Source of the DNA: Seramator thermalis
Lineage (GTDB): Bacteria > Bacteroidota > Bacteroidia > Bacteroidales > Dysgonomonadaceae
DNA: 64,000 bases
Direction: 5' to 3'
NCBI RefSeq assembly: GCF_004138125.1
Contig: NZ_RXHS01000010.1
Location: forward strand, 1 to 64,000
Shown: positions 20,067 through 29,884 of the stretch, one piece after another
Layout of the letters: every line of letters begins with the position of its first letter
Numbering within the stretch: the first letter of the stretch is position 1
Translations under genes and position numbers: made by a program
The notes under the pieces: generated by a model
Database searches by the model: none
Told to the model about the DNA's origin: nothing
The model's input: only the letters and a program-made list of their open reading frames with translations

Positions 20067-20981
20067 TTAAAAAATCGATAGATGAGTTCGCGTGGTAAAT
20101 TCCTCCAAAAAAAGCATTCCCTTAAATGAATTGCCTTTGGGGTTGAGGCGTGGACTCCAGACGGAAATGGCATATTTGCCGGGTAAAACGGCAACGATGC
20201 CGCCTCCCACACCGCTTTTGCCCGGCAATCCCACTTTGAAGGCAAATTGGCCGGCTTCGTCATAAAAGCCGCAAGTCTGCATCAATGCATTGGTGCGTTT
20301 GGTGCGACTCGGCGAAAGAATTTGTTTGCCCGAATAGGGCACAATGCCATTGTTGGCCAGAAAAAGAAAACTATCGCTTAGTTCGCGGCAACTCATTTCG
20401 AGCGAACACAGATGAAAATATAAGTCCATCACTGCATCGATGTCGTTATGTATGTTCCCGAACGATTTCATCAGATTGACCAGGGCATAATTGCGAAAGC
20501 CGGTTTTCTTCTCCGAATGAGCGACGAGCGGATTGTAATCGATGGTGCGATTGCCGCACAAATCGCGCACGAACGAGCGAATATTATCTTTTGGCGAAGC
20601 CAGTTCACCGGCAAGAATGTCGCAAACCACAATGGCTCCGGCGTTGATGAACGGATTGCGCGGAATGCCTTTGTCGTATTCGAGTTGAACCAATGAATTG
20701 AAAGGCGTGCCGGCAGGCTCTACATCCATTCGTTCCCAAATCGTGCTTTTAATTTGCGAGTAGGCCATGACAAACGAAAATACTTTGGCAATACTTTGAA
20801 TGGAAAAACGAATGTCGGAATCGCCAAAATCATAATGTTGTCCATCCACTGTGACCAGATGCACTCCGAAATGGTCGGGGCTTACATTGGCCAATTCGGG
20901 GATATAATCGGCAACTTTGCCGGCATCTTCCACATCGTTGAGCGAATCGTATATTTCGCTGAAAATCTTTTTCAGATCCAT
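20067..20981 (-). CDS. glsA: Glutaminase A
   Basis: GlsA hydrolyses glutamine to glutamate and ammonia. The 304-aa protein is typical in length for the serine-dependent beta-lactamase-like glutaminases and has the catalytic Ser63-x-x-Lys66 motif (SIQSIAKVF), NPFINAGAIVVCD, the Tyr-containing NYALVNLMKSFGN and the C-terminal GLPGKSGVGGGI loop. It starts 12 bp after the stop of an upstream lipoprotein gene, so both probably share one transcript. In gut and oral Bacteroidales glutaminases of this type may also support acid resistance; that use is inference here. Confidence 0.96.
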   Translation of the reverse strand: MDLKKIFSEIYDSLNDVEDAGKVADYIPELANVSPDHFGVHLVTVDGQHYDFGDSDIRFSIQSIAKVFSFVMAYSQIKSTIWERMDVEPAGTPFNSLVQLEYDKGIPRNPFINAGAIVVCDILAGELASPKDNIRSFVRDLCGNRTIDYNPLVAHSEKKTGFRNYALVNLMKSFGNIHNDIDAVMDLYFHLCSLEMSCRELSDSFLFLANNGIVPYSGKQILSPSRTKRTNALMQTCGFYDEAGQFAFKVGLPGKSGVGGGIVAVLPGKYAISVWSPRLNPKGNSFKGMLFLEEFTTRTHLSIF

Positions 20982-20993
20982 GATCTTTTCGGT

Positions 20994-22037
20994 TTATTGA
21001 TATTGAATGTAAATCGGCTGAGGCTGCAGCTGCAAGAGTTCTTCGGGAGTAAGCATCCTGTGCTGAGGACGTTTCAGGTCGTTTTTGTAGAAAAGTTTGA
21101 ATCCGGTGAACTGGACAGGCTCGCTTTGGATATAACGTTTGTATGTATCGAATTTGAGTTGCGGTGCACCCCATCCATCCATATTGATTACGATTTGCAC
21201 TTCGGGATGAAGCCGGATTTGCCGATAGTTGGTGATCATTCCCTGTGTAAATCGGTGAATGACGAGTATTTTGGGAGATAAATGGTTTTCGCGAACGAGA
21301 TTGGCCAAGTAGTCGGAACAGAAGTTGATATCTTTCGCGTCCAACGTCCCGATTTTTTCTCCGGGAAGACCTCCGTTTTTCATCGAAAATTCCGGATCGA
21401 CAGCAAGATGAACATTCGGTTTTTTCAGATAATTTTCCAATAGCGGAACTTCTTTTTCCACACTGCTCAGACCTACTTGAACATCGAGAAATACGATAGC
21501 ATTTCCCATTTTTGCTATAGTCAAAGCCGAATCGATCTGTGCCGCAGGCATACGCATCCGGTAGGTTTTGTCTTTCATTGGTTCTCCTTGTGCAACCACT
21601 GCGATATAGTGAATTGCCGGCTGAACGGGCGTAGCGGTGTCGGCTTTTTCCCATTTTTCGATTTCTTCTTTCAGTTTCGTCCATAAATCTTTCGGCGGCA
21701 ACTCTCCCAATATTCCCATGTTTTTCGAATAAAGGTTTCCATAATAAGCGACGATACGTTTGAATGGCAGAATGGCTCCGTCGAGGGGTAACGGCTGATT
21801 TGCCACCGGCCATCGTCCGGTTGTATCGCCATTGGCAATTTGCCGGAGTTTCTTTTGATAGATAACGGAATCCACGTATAAAATCTTTTTCTGTCCTTTT
21901 TTTGCGGCATATTTCCTTATCGTGGTTGGCCGCGAATCCGCAGGAGTGCTTTGAGTTTTTTCCGATTTTCGAGTGCATGAAAACACAGACAAAAAAATAA
22001 GCAATATAAAAAATGGTTTAAGGCGACTTGTATTCAT
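20994..22037 (-). CDS. Lipoprotein, possible TIM-barrel domain, unknown function
   Basis: A 347-aa protein with signal peptide and lipobox (FLSVFSCTRKSE). From about residue 90 it reads like an alpha/beta barrel: AYYGNLYSKNMGILGE, HYIAVVAQGEP, VFLDVQVGLSSVEKE, HLAVDPEFSM, KILVIHRFTQGMI, VQIVINMDGWG. Acidic residues at strand ends (D in LDVQVG, D and E in VDPEF, D in NMDGWG) are where a barrel hydrolase would have its active site. Similar proteins are annotated only as hypothetical as far as I know. It has its own promoter box and is followed closely by glsA. Confidence 0.65.
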   Translation of the reverse strand: MNTSRLKPFFILLIFLSVFSCTRKSEKTQSTPADSRPTTIRKYAAKKGQKKILYVDSVIYQKKLRQIANGDTTGRWPVANQPLPLDGAILPFKRIVAYYGNLYSKNMGILGELPPKDLWTKLKEEIEKWEKADTATPVQPAIHYIAVVAQGEPMKDKTYRMRMPAAQIDSALTIAKMGNAIVFLDVQVGLSSVEKEVPLLENYLKKPNVHLAVDPEFSMKNGGLPGEKIGTLDAKDINFCSDYLANLVRENHLSPKILVIHRFTQGMITNYRQIRLHPEVQIVINMDGWGAPQLKFDTYKRYIQSEPVQFTGFKLFYKNDLKRPQHRMLTPEELLQLQPQPIYIQYQ

Positions 22038-22070
22038 CCGGTTGAGGTGAGTATATGTTAGATATTTTTA

Positions 22071-22078
22071 CAAATTTA
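22071..22078 (-). promoter_or_regulatory. -7 box of the lipoprotein-glsA unit
   Basis: Minus-strand TAAATTTG fits TAnnTTTG, 33 bp upstream of ATG 22037. Confidence 0.55.
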
Positions 22079-22219
22079 CATGATAATTCTTAAACGATAG
22101 ACAGATAAACAAAAATATCTAACAAATGCAATCGCAATTCTTCTATTTTGGGATGTTTTTGACGCGATATTTCCGGTTTTTAAGTATCTTTATCCCCCAC
22201 AAGATTTTGTTTAAATCCT

Positions 22220-24418
22220 ATGAATTATATGATAAAAAAGAAAATTTTTCTGACGGCTCTTGTTGCTTCTATTGCATTTCATCTGTCGGCCGACGAGGGG
22301 ATGTGGATGCTTCAATTACTCAAACAGCAAAAATATCCCGAAATGAGGGCGCTTGGATTGAAATTGACGGATTATGATATTTATAATCCTGACGGTTCGT
22401 CCATAAAAGATGCCGTAGTGCAGTTTGGAAACGGTTGTACCGGGGAAGTGATTTCGTCGCAGGGATTGGTACTCACCAATCATCATTGCGGATATGGATC
22501 GATTCAAAATCACAGTTCGTTGAAGAACAATTATCTCGAAGAAGGCTTTTGGGCGATGTCCAGAGAACAGGAATTACCCAATCCCGGACTTACAGTAACC
22601 TTCATCGAACGTATCGACGATGTTACCGATTTTGTGAAGCAATGCCTTGAGCGTGATTCCGCAAAGGATTCATTGGGAGTTTTCTATCTTTCCCCGTCGT
22701 ATCTGAAAGGCGTTGCTCGCGAACGAGTGGGTGAAGTTGTACTAAAAAACCTACAGGGCATCGATTTCGAAATAAAGCCTTTTTACAACGGGAATCGGTA
22801 TTATATGTTCACAAAGAAAATATACCCCGATGTTCGATTGGTTGGAGCCCCGCCCAGTTCTATAGGAAAGTTTGGAGCCGATACCGACAATTGGATGTGG
22901 CCTCGACACACCGGCGATTTTTCGGTTTTCCGCATCTACGCCGACAAAGACGGGAATCCCGCCCCTTATTCTCCATCCAATGTTCCTCTCAAGCCTAAAC
23001 GTTGGCTCACTATTTCCTCTCGGGGTATTCAAGAAAACGATTTTGCCATGATTATCGGCTTTCCCGGAACAACTTATCAGTATTTTACGTCGTGGGAGGT
23101 ACAAGAGCGTCGCGATATCGATAATGCCGTGCGCATCAATATACGAAACATACGACAAAAAGCGATGCTCGAAGAAATGTTGAAAGATCCGGCCGTCAAA
23201 ATACAGTATTCTTCAAAATATGCCGGATCCACTAACGGGTACAAAAGTGCGATCGGTGCCAATTGGGCTATCGACAAGCACAATTTTGTCGATGTCAAGC
23301 TGCGGAAACAACTTCAATTGCAGCAATGGGCACGAAATAATAACCGCGGCGAATATGTGAGCGCCATCGACGCGATTCGCAGTGCAGTTGATCAAAGAGC
23401 CAATCTTCGTTTTCGCGAACGAATGCTCTCGGAAGCCATTCTTATGGGAATAGAATTTTCAAAAGTGCGTTACACTCATGCCGACTCTCTCCTTCAAGCG
23501 CTTTCGACGAAAGACAAAGCTGCCATCGAAAAATATACCGATGCTTTGCAATCTGATTATCGACTTTTTGCCAACAAAGACTATAATCCGCAGGTTGATC
23601 AAAAAGTTTCAACAGCTCTTCTCTCGGAATATGTACGCCTTGTACCGCGCAACGAACAGCCTTCGATTTTCGATGAACTCTATTCGCGTTTCGATGGAGA
23701 TGTTGGTGCATTGGTTCAAGCAATTTTCTCTACATCCATCTTCGGAAGCGAACAAAACTTGCAGCGCTTTTTGGCAAGCAAGCGAAAGGACAAACTGTTA
23801 AAATCTGATCTCATGTTCCGTTTTGCTCAGTCTGTCAATTCGGAATATGATAGGTTGCAAATGCAACTTAACGCGCTGAAACGACCCTACGATGAGGCTC
23901 GCAAGAAATACGTAGAAGGAATTTTGGAAATGGATGGCGAGCTAAATCATTTTCCCGATGCCAATCTCACACTTCGACTAACTTACGGTAAAGTGAAAGG
24001 GTACAGGCCACGCGATGCGGTATTTTATGGTTATCAGACTACGATGGATGGTATTATGGAAAAAGAAGATTCGACCAATTGGGAATTTGTGGTGCCCGAA
24101 AAATTGAAATATTTATACCAAAATTCAGATTTCGGTATTTATGCAATGCCTAACGGCAAAATGCCAGTTGCCTTCATTGCCGATACACATACTACGGGCG
24201 GAAATTCGGGAAGTCCCGTAATGAATGGCAACGGCGAGCTTGTCGGTATCAATTTCGATAGAAACTGGGAGGGCGTTGGAGGCGATATACAATACCTTCC
24301 CGATTTTCAGAGGAGCATCATCGTGGACATTCGTTATGTGTTATTTGTCATTGAGCATTATGCGGGCGCCAAGCACCTGATTGAAGAAATGGATATCGAT
24401 AAAATTCCGGAAATCTGA
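22220..24418 (+). CDS. S46-family dipeptidyl peptidase (DPP7/DPP11 type)
   Basis: A periplasmic serine exopeptidase that releases dipeptides from peptides, the main nutrient route of asaccharolytic Bacteroidales. The 732-aa protein has a signal peptide (cleavage near FHLSADEG), the catalytic His in VLTNHHCGYG (residues 88-89), the Asp region around DNWMWPRHTGDFS, and the catalytic Ser near residue 662 in TTGGNSGSPVMN. The following stretch NFDRNWEGVGGDIQYLPDFQ is closer to DPP7 than to DPP11 as I recall them, so broad hydrophobic specificity is likely but not certain. The start could also be the ATG at 22229. Confidence 0.93.
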   Translation: MNYMIKKKIFLTALVASIAFHLSADEGMWMLQLLKQQKYPEMRALGLKLTDYDIYNPDGSSIKDAVVQFGNGCTGEVISSQGLVLTNHHCGYGSIQNHSSLKNNYLEEGFWAMSREQELPNPGLTVTFIERIDDVTDFVKQCLERDSAKDSLGVFYLSPSYLKGVARERVGEVVLKNLQGIDFEIKPFYNGNRYYMFTKKIYPDVRLVGAPPSSIGKFGADTDNWMWPRHTGDFSVFRIYADKDGNPAPYSPSNVPLKPKRWLTISSRGIQENDFAMIIGFPGTTYQYFTSWEVQERRDIDNAVRINIRNIRQKAMLEEMLKDPAVKIQYSSKYAGSTNGYKSAIGANWAIDKHNFVDVKLRKQLQLQQWARNNNRGEYVSAIDAIRSAVDQRANLRFRERMLSEAILMGIEFSKVRYTHADSLLQALSTKDKAAIEKYTDALQSDYRLFANKDYNPQVDQKVSTALLSEYVRLVPRNEQPSIFDELYSRFDGDVGALVQAIFSTSIFGSEQNLQRFLASKRKDKLLKSDLMFRFAQSVNSEYDRLQMQLNALKRPYDEARKKYVEGILEMDGELNHFPDANLTLRLTYGKVKGYRPRDAVFYGYQTTMDGIMEKEDSTNWEFVVPEKLKYLYQNSDFGIYAMPNGKMPVAFIADTHTTGGNSGSPVMNGNGELVGINFDRNWEGVGGDIQYLPDFQRSIIVDIRYVLFVIEHYAGAKHLIEEMDIDKIPEI

Positions 24419-24473
24419 AAGAGTCGAAAGGCAAAAAATTTCCCTGAAAGTTTTTAATTTTCAGAAAATTCCT

Positions 24474-24481
24474 TATTTTTG
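24474..24481 (+). promoter_or_regulatory. -7 box of the DUF4488-like gene
   Basis: TATTTTTG fits TAnnTTTG and lies 39 bp upstream of ATG 24521. It overlaps the start of the longer open frame (24479), so that start is unlikely. Confidence 0.55.
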
Positions 24482-24520
24482 TATCATCGACAGGGGTCGA
24501 TAACTAAACTGAAAAAAGTC

Positions 24521-25069
24521 ATGAAAACGAAAATTATCTACGGTTTTGCCATCTGTAGTATTGTGCTTCTTGTTCAGAGTTGCGCATCGCAGAAGTCAAC
24601 GCAAGCCAACCTTACTGTTGCTCGTTTGGTTGGCCTGTGGGAAGTGAAAGCCGAGCATCGCAGTGATGAAAAAGGCTACAAACGCATGCCTCACGGAATG
24701 TTTAAACTGATTTTGCCCAACGGCAAATTTGTGAATTTTATGACTACTGACAGAGGATCAACCATTACCGTAGATGGAACGTATGTCGTCGAAGGAGATT
24801 CTATCTATATCGAGAAGATTGATCATTCTTTTAACAAAAGCCAAATCGGGATGGACAATCCACTTTATTTGAAATTATCGAATGATAATTTTATGTATCT
24901 GAGGTGGTTTCAAGCCATTGACGAATTCAATCAGCAGCAAAATCGGTGGATAGAAGAGATTTGGCAGCGGGTAAAACGAGAGGGTATGAATAGAAGTACT
25001 TTTTCGCTGCAACAAGAGTTGAGGACTATTCTCGAAGACCAGGAAGTTATTGACTATATCATCCAGTGA
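24521..25069 (+). CDS. DUF4488-like lipoprotein
   Basis: The 182-aa protein has a signal peptide with lipobox (IVLLVQSCASQKS) followed by a lipocalin-like beta domain with the motif LVGLWEVKAEHRSDE, then GMFKLILPNGKFVNF and TVDGTYVVEGDSIYIE. This pattern fits DUF4488 proteins of Bacteroidetes. The C-terminal 50 residues are helical. Ligand and role are unknown. Confidence 0.7.
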   Translation: MKTKIIYGFAICSIVLLVQSCASQKSTQANLTVARLVGLWEVKAEHRSDEKGYKRMPHGMFKLILPNGKFVNFMTTDRGSTITVDGTYVVEGDSIYIEKIDHSFNKSQIGMDNPLYLKLSNDNFMYLRWFQAIDEFNQQQNRWIEEIWQRVKREGMNRSTFSLQQELRTILEDQEVIDYIIQ

Positions 25070-25782
25070 GACACCCTTTCTGCTGATTTGAGTAACGTAA
25101 CGTGTCAATGTTGATTGGAAAACAACTTTGTTGTGTACCGAATAATATGTGATCACGGACAAAATATGTATCAATATCTCAATATCGGACAATATAAAAG
25201 ACAAATGTCGATTTACGGTTTTTGAAACCCGCTGACTTTGGTGATGAGTTGTGCTGAAACTGAAACCAGTCGTTTGTTGGATTCTATATGGGAAAACACG
25301 CTTATGAGAGTTGCGTAAGTGAAACAAGAGCGATGTACGGCGCAAGTACGGCGCAAATACGGCGATAGTGTGATTCGAACAATTGAGAATTTAGAAGAAC
25401 GAAAGAAATGAAGAAGTTGAGAAATGAAGAGAGTAATTTCAAAACAATTCTGCTCTTAAGATAAATAGGGAGGAGGTACAGTTTAAGGTATAATAATGAG
25501 GAGGAAATGAAGGTGGGGAAATTTGGAAATGAGTGCGCCATCGGAAATTCATGAAGCAAACTCAGTTTGATTCCCATCATATTTCACATAGAACCGTTCC
25601 TTATTACTAAACGCAGTTTTAATGAGCGGCCTCTAATAACGGGCATTGTCCTGTTTTTTTTTGTTAAATAATTTCTTTTGTTAATTATTTTAAGCAATTT
25701 TGCATTTAAAAATATACCGATTACCCAACAATAATCGCGATATGTCGGTAAGTTTACTTAAACATCTATTAGTCAATATGCT
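25070..25782. other. Intergenic region with a degraded repeat
   Basis: No gene is supported in these 713 bp. The stretch contains a purine-rich string near 25385-25430 that resembles strings in the 61.6-62.7 kb mosaic, a possible degenerate left end at 25279 (GGATTCTATATG), and a tail repeat at 25526-25595. Flanks of these ends show no 8-bp duplication. The leader of the pyrophosphatase gene occupies the last part. Confidence 0.6.
25526..25595 (+). repeat. Solo copy of the transposon right-end repeat
   Basis: This 70-bp stretch, from GAAATGAGTGCGCCATC to TTTCACATAGAACC, closely matches the right end of the element at 47402-47854 and more loosely the segment at 62671-62733. The hairpin module that accompanies the other two copies is absent here. 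Confidence 0.8.
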
Positions 25783-27984
25783 ATGAATTATTTCTATTTA
25801 GTTCCTTTTGCTTCACTTTTTGCGCTTGGCTTTGCTATGTATTTTTTTAAAAAGATGATGCGCGAAGGGGAAGGCACCGAAAGAATGAAGACCATTGCTC
25901 AATTTGTGCGCGAAGGAGCCATGTCTTACCTCAAACAGCAGTATAAGGTTGTAGCCATCGTTTTTGTCATACTCTCTATTATTTTTGGGGTTATGGCGTA
26001 TTTCGGACTACAAAACAACTGGGTGCCATTTGCATTTCTCACGGGAGGTTTTTTCTCGGGACTGGCCGGTTTTTTTGGTATGAAAACGGCCACGTATGCA
26101 TCGGCTCGTACGGCTAACGCAGCAAGAACGTCCCTGAATAAAGGTTTGCAGGTTGCTTTTCGTTCGGGAGCAGTGATGGGGCTTGTGGTTGTCGGGTTGG
26201 CATTGCTCGATATCTCCATTTGGTATCTCATACTCGACCATTTTGTAGCGGATGCCGAGCCGGGACATAAGCTCATCATGATAACAACCACCATGCTTAC
26301 TTTTGGAATGGGAGCTTCCACGCAGGCGCTATTTGCACGTGTTGGCGGGGGAATATACACCAAAGCGGCCGACGTCGGGGCTGATTTGGTGGGAAAAGTT
26401 GAAGCAGGGATACCTGAAGATGATCCGCGCAATCCGGCTACCATTGCCGATAATGTGGGAGATAATGTAGGCGATGTCGCCGGAATGGGCGCCGATCTTT
26501 ATGAATCTTACTGTGGTTCGATTCTCTCCACTGCCGCACTTGGTGCATCGGCTTTTATTTCCAATCCTCAAATGCAATCGAATGCGGTGTTTGCGCCCAT
26601 GATTATTGCTTCGATAGGTGTCTTTCTTTCTATCCTTGGAATTTTTCTGGTCAGAACAAAAGAAGACGCAACGATCAAAACGCTCATGTCTGCCCTTAAT
26701 CGAGGAGTCAATACGAGTGCTGTTCTCATTGCGGCGTGCGCAATGCTCATCCTGTATTTGCTCGGATTCGAAAACTGGCTTGGTCTTTCGTTTTCGGTGA
26801 TTGCAGGGCTGCTTGCAGGTATTATTATCGGGCAGGGTACTGAATATTTTACTTCGCATGCCTATCGCCCGACTCAAAATATTGCAAAAAGTGCGCAGAC
26901 GGGTCCTGCCACAGTCATCATAGCCGGTATGGGATCCGGAATGATTTCGACGGTAATCCCCGTGATAACTATCGTTATTGCTATCTTGGTTTCGTATCTC
27001 AGTCCGATCGGATTTGATGTCGAGAATATGCTTACGGGCAATAATCTCAGTATGGGCTTGTATGGCATTGCCATTGCGGCTGTCGGCATGTTGTCCACTC
27101 TTGGAATTACTCTGGCTACTGATGCCTATGGGCCCATTGCCGATAATGCCGGAGGAAATGCCGAAATGAGCGGCCTCGATCCCGAAGTACGTCGCCGTAC
27201 GGATGCGCTTGATGCGCTTGGAAACACAACGGCTGCAACAGGAAAAGGATTTGCCATTGGTTCTGCAGCTCTCACAGCGCTGGCTTTATTAGCCTCGTAT
27301 ATGGAAGAAATTCGCATGGGAATGTTACGTCTTGGTAACAATGTCATGCAATTTGCCAATGGGGATACAATAGAAGTTGCGAAAGCGAGTTTTCTCGATT
27401 TCATGAATTATTATCAGGTTACACTGATGAATCCTAAGGTTATAAGCGGAATTTTCGTTGGATCGATGATGGCCTTTCTTTTTTGCGGCTTAACGATGAA
27501 TGCAGTTGGACGTGCTGCTCAGAAAATGGTGGAAGAGGTTCGTCGTCAGTTTCGCGAAATCAAAGGTATTCTCACCGGCGAAGGAACTCCTGATTATGCA
27601 CGTTGCGTGGCTATCTCCACAAAAGGAGCGCAGAAGGAAATGCTTCTTCCCTCCATTTTAGCCATTTTGACACCTATTCTCACCGGGATTTTACTGGGAG
27701 TTTCGGGTGTTATGGGATTGCTTGCAGGTGGATTAGGGTCAGGATTCGTGTTGGCCGTTTTCATGGCCAATTCCGGCGGAGCTTGGGATAATGCCAAGAA
27801 ATATATAGAAGAAGGCAATCTGGGAGGTAAGGGTTCCGATGCTCACAAAGCTGCCGTTGTGGGAGATACTGTGGGCGATCCGTTTAAGGATACATCCGGC
27901 CCTTCACTCAATATACTCATCAAACTTATGAGCATGGTATCCATTGTGATGGCGGGACTTACCGTATCGTGGAGTTTGCTTTGA
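25783..27984 (+). CDS. hppA: Membrane-bound ion-pumping pyrophosphatase, K+-dependent type
   Basis: This integral membrane enzyme couples pyrophosphate hydrolysis to Na+ and/or H+ export. The 733-aa protein has about sixteen hydrophobic segments and the family signatures DVGADLVGKVEAGIPEDDPR, ATIADNVGDNVGDVAGMG and, near the end, GDTVGDPFKDTSGPS. The motif GNTTAATGKG has Ala where K+-independent enzymes have Lys, so it should need K+. Bacteroides enzymes of this class pump Na+ or both ions; the coupling ion cannot be settled from motifs I can check here. The nqr operon, another Na+ pump, follows. Confidence 0.95.
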   Translation: MNYFYLVPFASLFALGFAMYFFKKMMREGEGTERMKTIAQFVREGAMSYLKQQYKVVAIVFVILSIIFGVMAYFGLQNNWVPFAFLTGGFFSGLAGFFGMKTATYASARTANAARTSLNKGLQVAFRSGAVMGLVVVGLALLDISIWYLILDHFVADAEPGHKLIMITTTMLTFGMGASTQALFARVGGGIYTKAADVGADLVGKVEAGIPEDDPRNPATIADNVGDNVGDVAGMGADLYESYCGSILSTAALGASAFISNPQMQSNAVFAPMIIASIGVFLSILGIFLVRTKEDATIKTLMSALNRGVNTSAVLIAACAMLILYLLGFENWLGLSFSVIAGLLAGIIIGQGTEYFTSHAYRPTQNIAKSAQTGPATVIIAGMGSGMISTVIPVITIVIAILVSYLSPIGFDVENMLTGNNLSMGLYGIAIAAVGMLSTLGITLATDAYGPIADNAGGNAEMSGLDPEVRRRTDALDALGNTTAATGKGFAIGSAALTALALLASYMEEIRMGMLRLGNNVMQFANGDTIEVAKASFLDFMNYYQVTLMNPKVISGIFVGSMMAFLFCGLTMNAVGRAAQKMVEEVRRQFREIKGILTGEGTPDYARCVAISTKGAQKEMLLPSILAILTPILTGILLGVSGVMGLLAGGLGSGFVLAVFMANSGGAWDNAKKYIEEGNLGGKGSDAHKAAVVGDTVGDPFKDTSGPSLNILIKLMSMVSIVMAGLTVSWSLL

Positions 27985-28006
27985 TGGAGCGAAATTTTTA
28001 ATTACC

Positions 28007-28037
28007 GGCGCATATCGGCTTACAGTCGATGTGCGCC
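28007..28037 (+). terminator. Hairpin after the pyrophosphatase gene
   Basis: An 11-bp stem with one G-U pair (28007-28017 with 28027-28037) lies 23 bp after the stop. The T tract behind it is weak. Confidence 0.55.
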
Positions 28038-28297
28038 AGTTAGTTTATTCGTTTTGTGTATAGGTTTTTCGAAAGCGAGTGTTATTTGTAATCGTTCTAT
28101 TTTTTTTACCGGCTTGGAAGTTTGCTCGCTTTATCGAGCATTTTTTTTATTTATATCCTACATTATGAGGGTTTTAATCGTATAGTTTTTCCCAAAAATA
28201 CTTGCGTGATTTTCCGGCGAGAATGGATTAAAACTTAATTACGGATTTTTTTCCATAATTTTCTGAAGATTTATTACAAGATCATTCCAAAAAAATG

Positions 28298-28305
28298 TAT
28301 CTTTG
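28298..28305 (+). promoter_or_regulatory. -7 box of the nqr operon
   Basis: TATCTTTG fits TAnnTTTG exactly. It predicts a leader of about 105 nt before nqrA at 28416. Apart from this box and the hairpin at 28007, the 431 bp between the pyrophosphatase gene and nqrA hold nothing I recognise. Confidence 0.65.
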
Positions 28306-28415
28306 CGGCACAAAAAAACGTGCTTTAATTTCACAGCAATATACATATATTTCGAAAAAGCTGATTGAAACAGGTTGATCAAAAAAACATATAAGCTACT
28401 TTATTAAAAATAGAT

Positions 28416-29762
28416 ATGGCTAATCGCATCACTATTAAAAAAGGCTTACAAATTCCTCTGGCCGGAAGAGCTGAAGAAGTTTTTCGTGGCTCAATAGCCA
28501 GCGAATTTGTAAAAGTCTGTCCTGATGATTTTCACGGGATCATTCCAAAATTAGCAGTGAAGGTGAATGATCGGATTAAGGCCGGAAATGCACTGTTTTA
28601 CGACAAACAGCACCCCGACATGTTTTTCGCTTCACCTGTGAGTGGTGTCGTGACCGACATCGTAAGAGGCGAAAAACGTAAAATCCTCCACGTTGACATT
28701 CAAGCCGATAAGGATATTCAATACGCAGATTTCGGGAAAAAACAAATTTCGGCGCTTTCAACAAGTGAAATCAAAAGTGCGGTTCTGGAAGCCGGTATTT
28801 GGTTCCTGATCAAGCAACGACCCTACGATATTGTAGCCAACCCCGACAAGTCGCCTCGCGATATTTTCGTAACAGGGTTTGATACGGCTCCTTTGGCTCC
28901 TTCCTACGATTTTATCCTTCAGGGACAGGAGGATGATCTTCAAACAGGCTTTGATGCTCTTTCCAAACTTACCGAAGGCAAAGTTTATCTTTCCATAAGT
29001 ACGAAGACCACTAACAAAGGATTGCGCGAAGCAAGAAACGTGATACTTACCGAATTTGAGGGTCCTCATCCTGCAGGAAATGTCGGCGTGCAGATCAATC
29101 GCATTAAACCTGTCAACAAAGGAGAAACGGTGTGGACGCTTTCGGCGTTGGATGTAGCCATCATCGGCCGTTTATTTAATAAGGGTATTGTCGATCTAAC
29201 TCGTACCGTCGCATTGACGGGCTCTGAGGTTAAGAAGACAGGGTATTACAAAATGACAATCGGTACCGGATTGAAATCTATCTTCAAAAACAATGTAACC
29301 GAAGGAATACCTTTGAGATACATCAGTGGAAATCCTCTCACCGGCATCAAGATTGATGAAGATGGTTTTCTTCATGCGTACGATTCGCAAATCACAGTAA
29401 TACCGGAGGGCGTAGGTGTCCACGAGATGTTTGGATGGGCTTCGCTGTCGCCCAATCGCTATAGTGCAGGATGCACCTATCCGAAACTTCGAAAGGAATA
29501 TCGATTGGATGCCCGGATTTTGGGTGGATCAAGAGCTATCATTGTATCCAACGAATACGATCAGGTTTTTCCCATGGATATTTATCCGGAACAGTTGATC
29601 AAAGCCACAATCGCTTTCAACATCGATAAGATGGAGCAACTCGGAATTTATGAGGTAGCTCCCGAAGATTTCGCATTGTGTGAATTTGTGGATACTTCGA
29701 AGCTTGAAATACAGAAAATTATTCGAACCGGCTTGGATTTGCTTCGCAAAGAGATGGAATAG
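28416..29762 (+). CDS. nqrA: Na+-translocating NADH:quinone reductase subunit A
   Basis: NqrA is the peripheral cytoplasmic subunit linked to quinone binding in the six-subunit Na+-NQR, which oxidises NADH, reduces quinone and exports Na+. The 448-aa protein starts MANRITIKKGLQIPLAG and shows the family's lipoyl/Rnf-like N-terminal fold (PKLAVKVNDRIKAGNALFYDK) and the segment PHPAGNVGVQINRIKPV. It opens the operon nqrABCDEF and is followed after about 120 bp by nqrB. Confidence 0.97.
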   Translation: MANRITIKKGLQIPLAGRAEEVFRGSIASEFVKVCPDDFHGIIPKLAVKVNDRIKAGNALFYDKQHPDMFFASPVSGVVTDIVRGEKRKILHVDIQADKDIQYADFGKKQISALSTSEIKSAVLEAGIWFLIKQRPYDIVANPDKSPRDIFVTGFDTAPLAPSYDFILQGQEDDLQTGFDALSKLTEGKVYLSISTKTTNKGLREARNVILTEFEGPHPAGNVGVQINRIKPVNKGETVWTLSALDVAIIGRLFNKGIVDLTRTVALTGSEVKKTGYYKMTIGTGLKSIFKNNVTEGIPLRYISGNPLTGIKIDEDGFLHAYDSQITVIPEGVGVHEMFGWASLSPNRYSAGCTYPKLRKEYRLDARILGGSRAIIVSNEYDQVFPMDIYPEQLIKATIAFNIDKMEQLGIYEVAPEDFALCEFVDTSKLEIQKIIRTGLDLLRKEME

Positions 29763-29884
29763 AAATGATTTTCGTATGAATAGAAACTTTTGGCCGATTT
29801 TTTTGTGCTAGCGGTTTTCGATTCGCATTGTTTTCATGGTCTTAATTAGAGTAAGAAAAATAAAACAAATAAATATCTTTATTC

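Noticed and set aside
20830-21978. 382-codon minus-strand frame overlapping glsA and the barrel-like lipoprotein
   Set aside because: It overlaps two well-supported genes in another frame and is low-complexity (rich in Arg and Ser), as expected for a shifted frame.
25279-25603. Complete element like the one at 47402-47854
   Set aside because: A possible left end (GGATTCTATATG) is degenerate and the 8 bases on the two sides (CGTTTGTT and GTTCCTTA) do not match; only the right-end repeat is supported.
27985-28415. Riboswitch or small RNA before nqrA
   Set aside because: Beyond a terminator hairpin and a promoter box I could not find a recognisable conserved fold; no tRNA-like structure was seen here or in other gaps.
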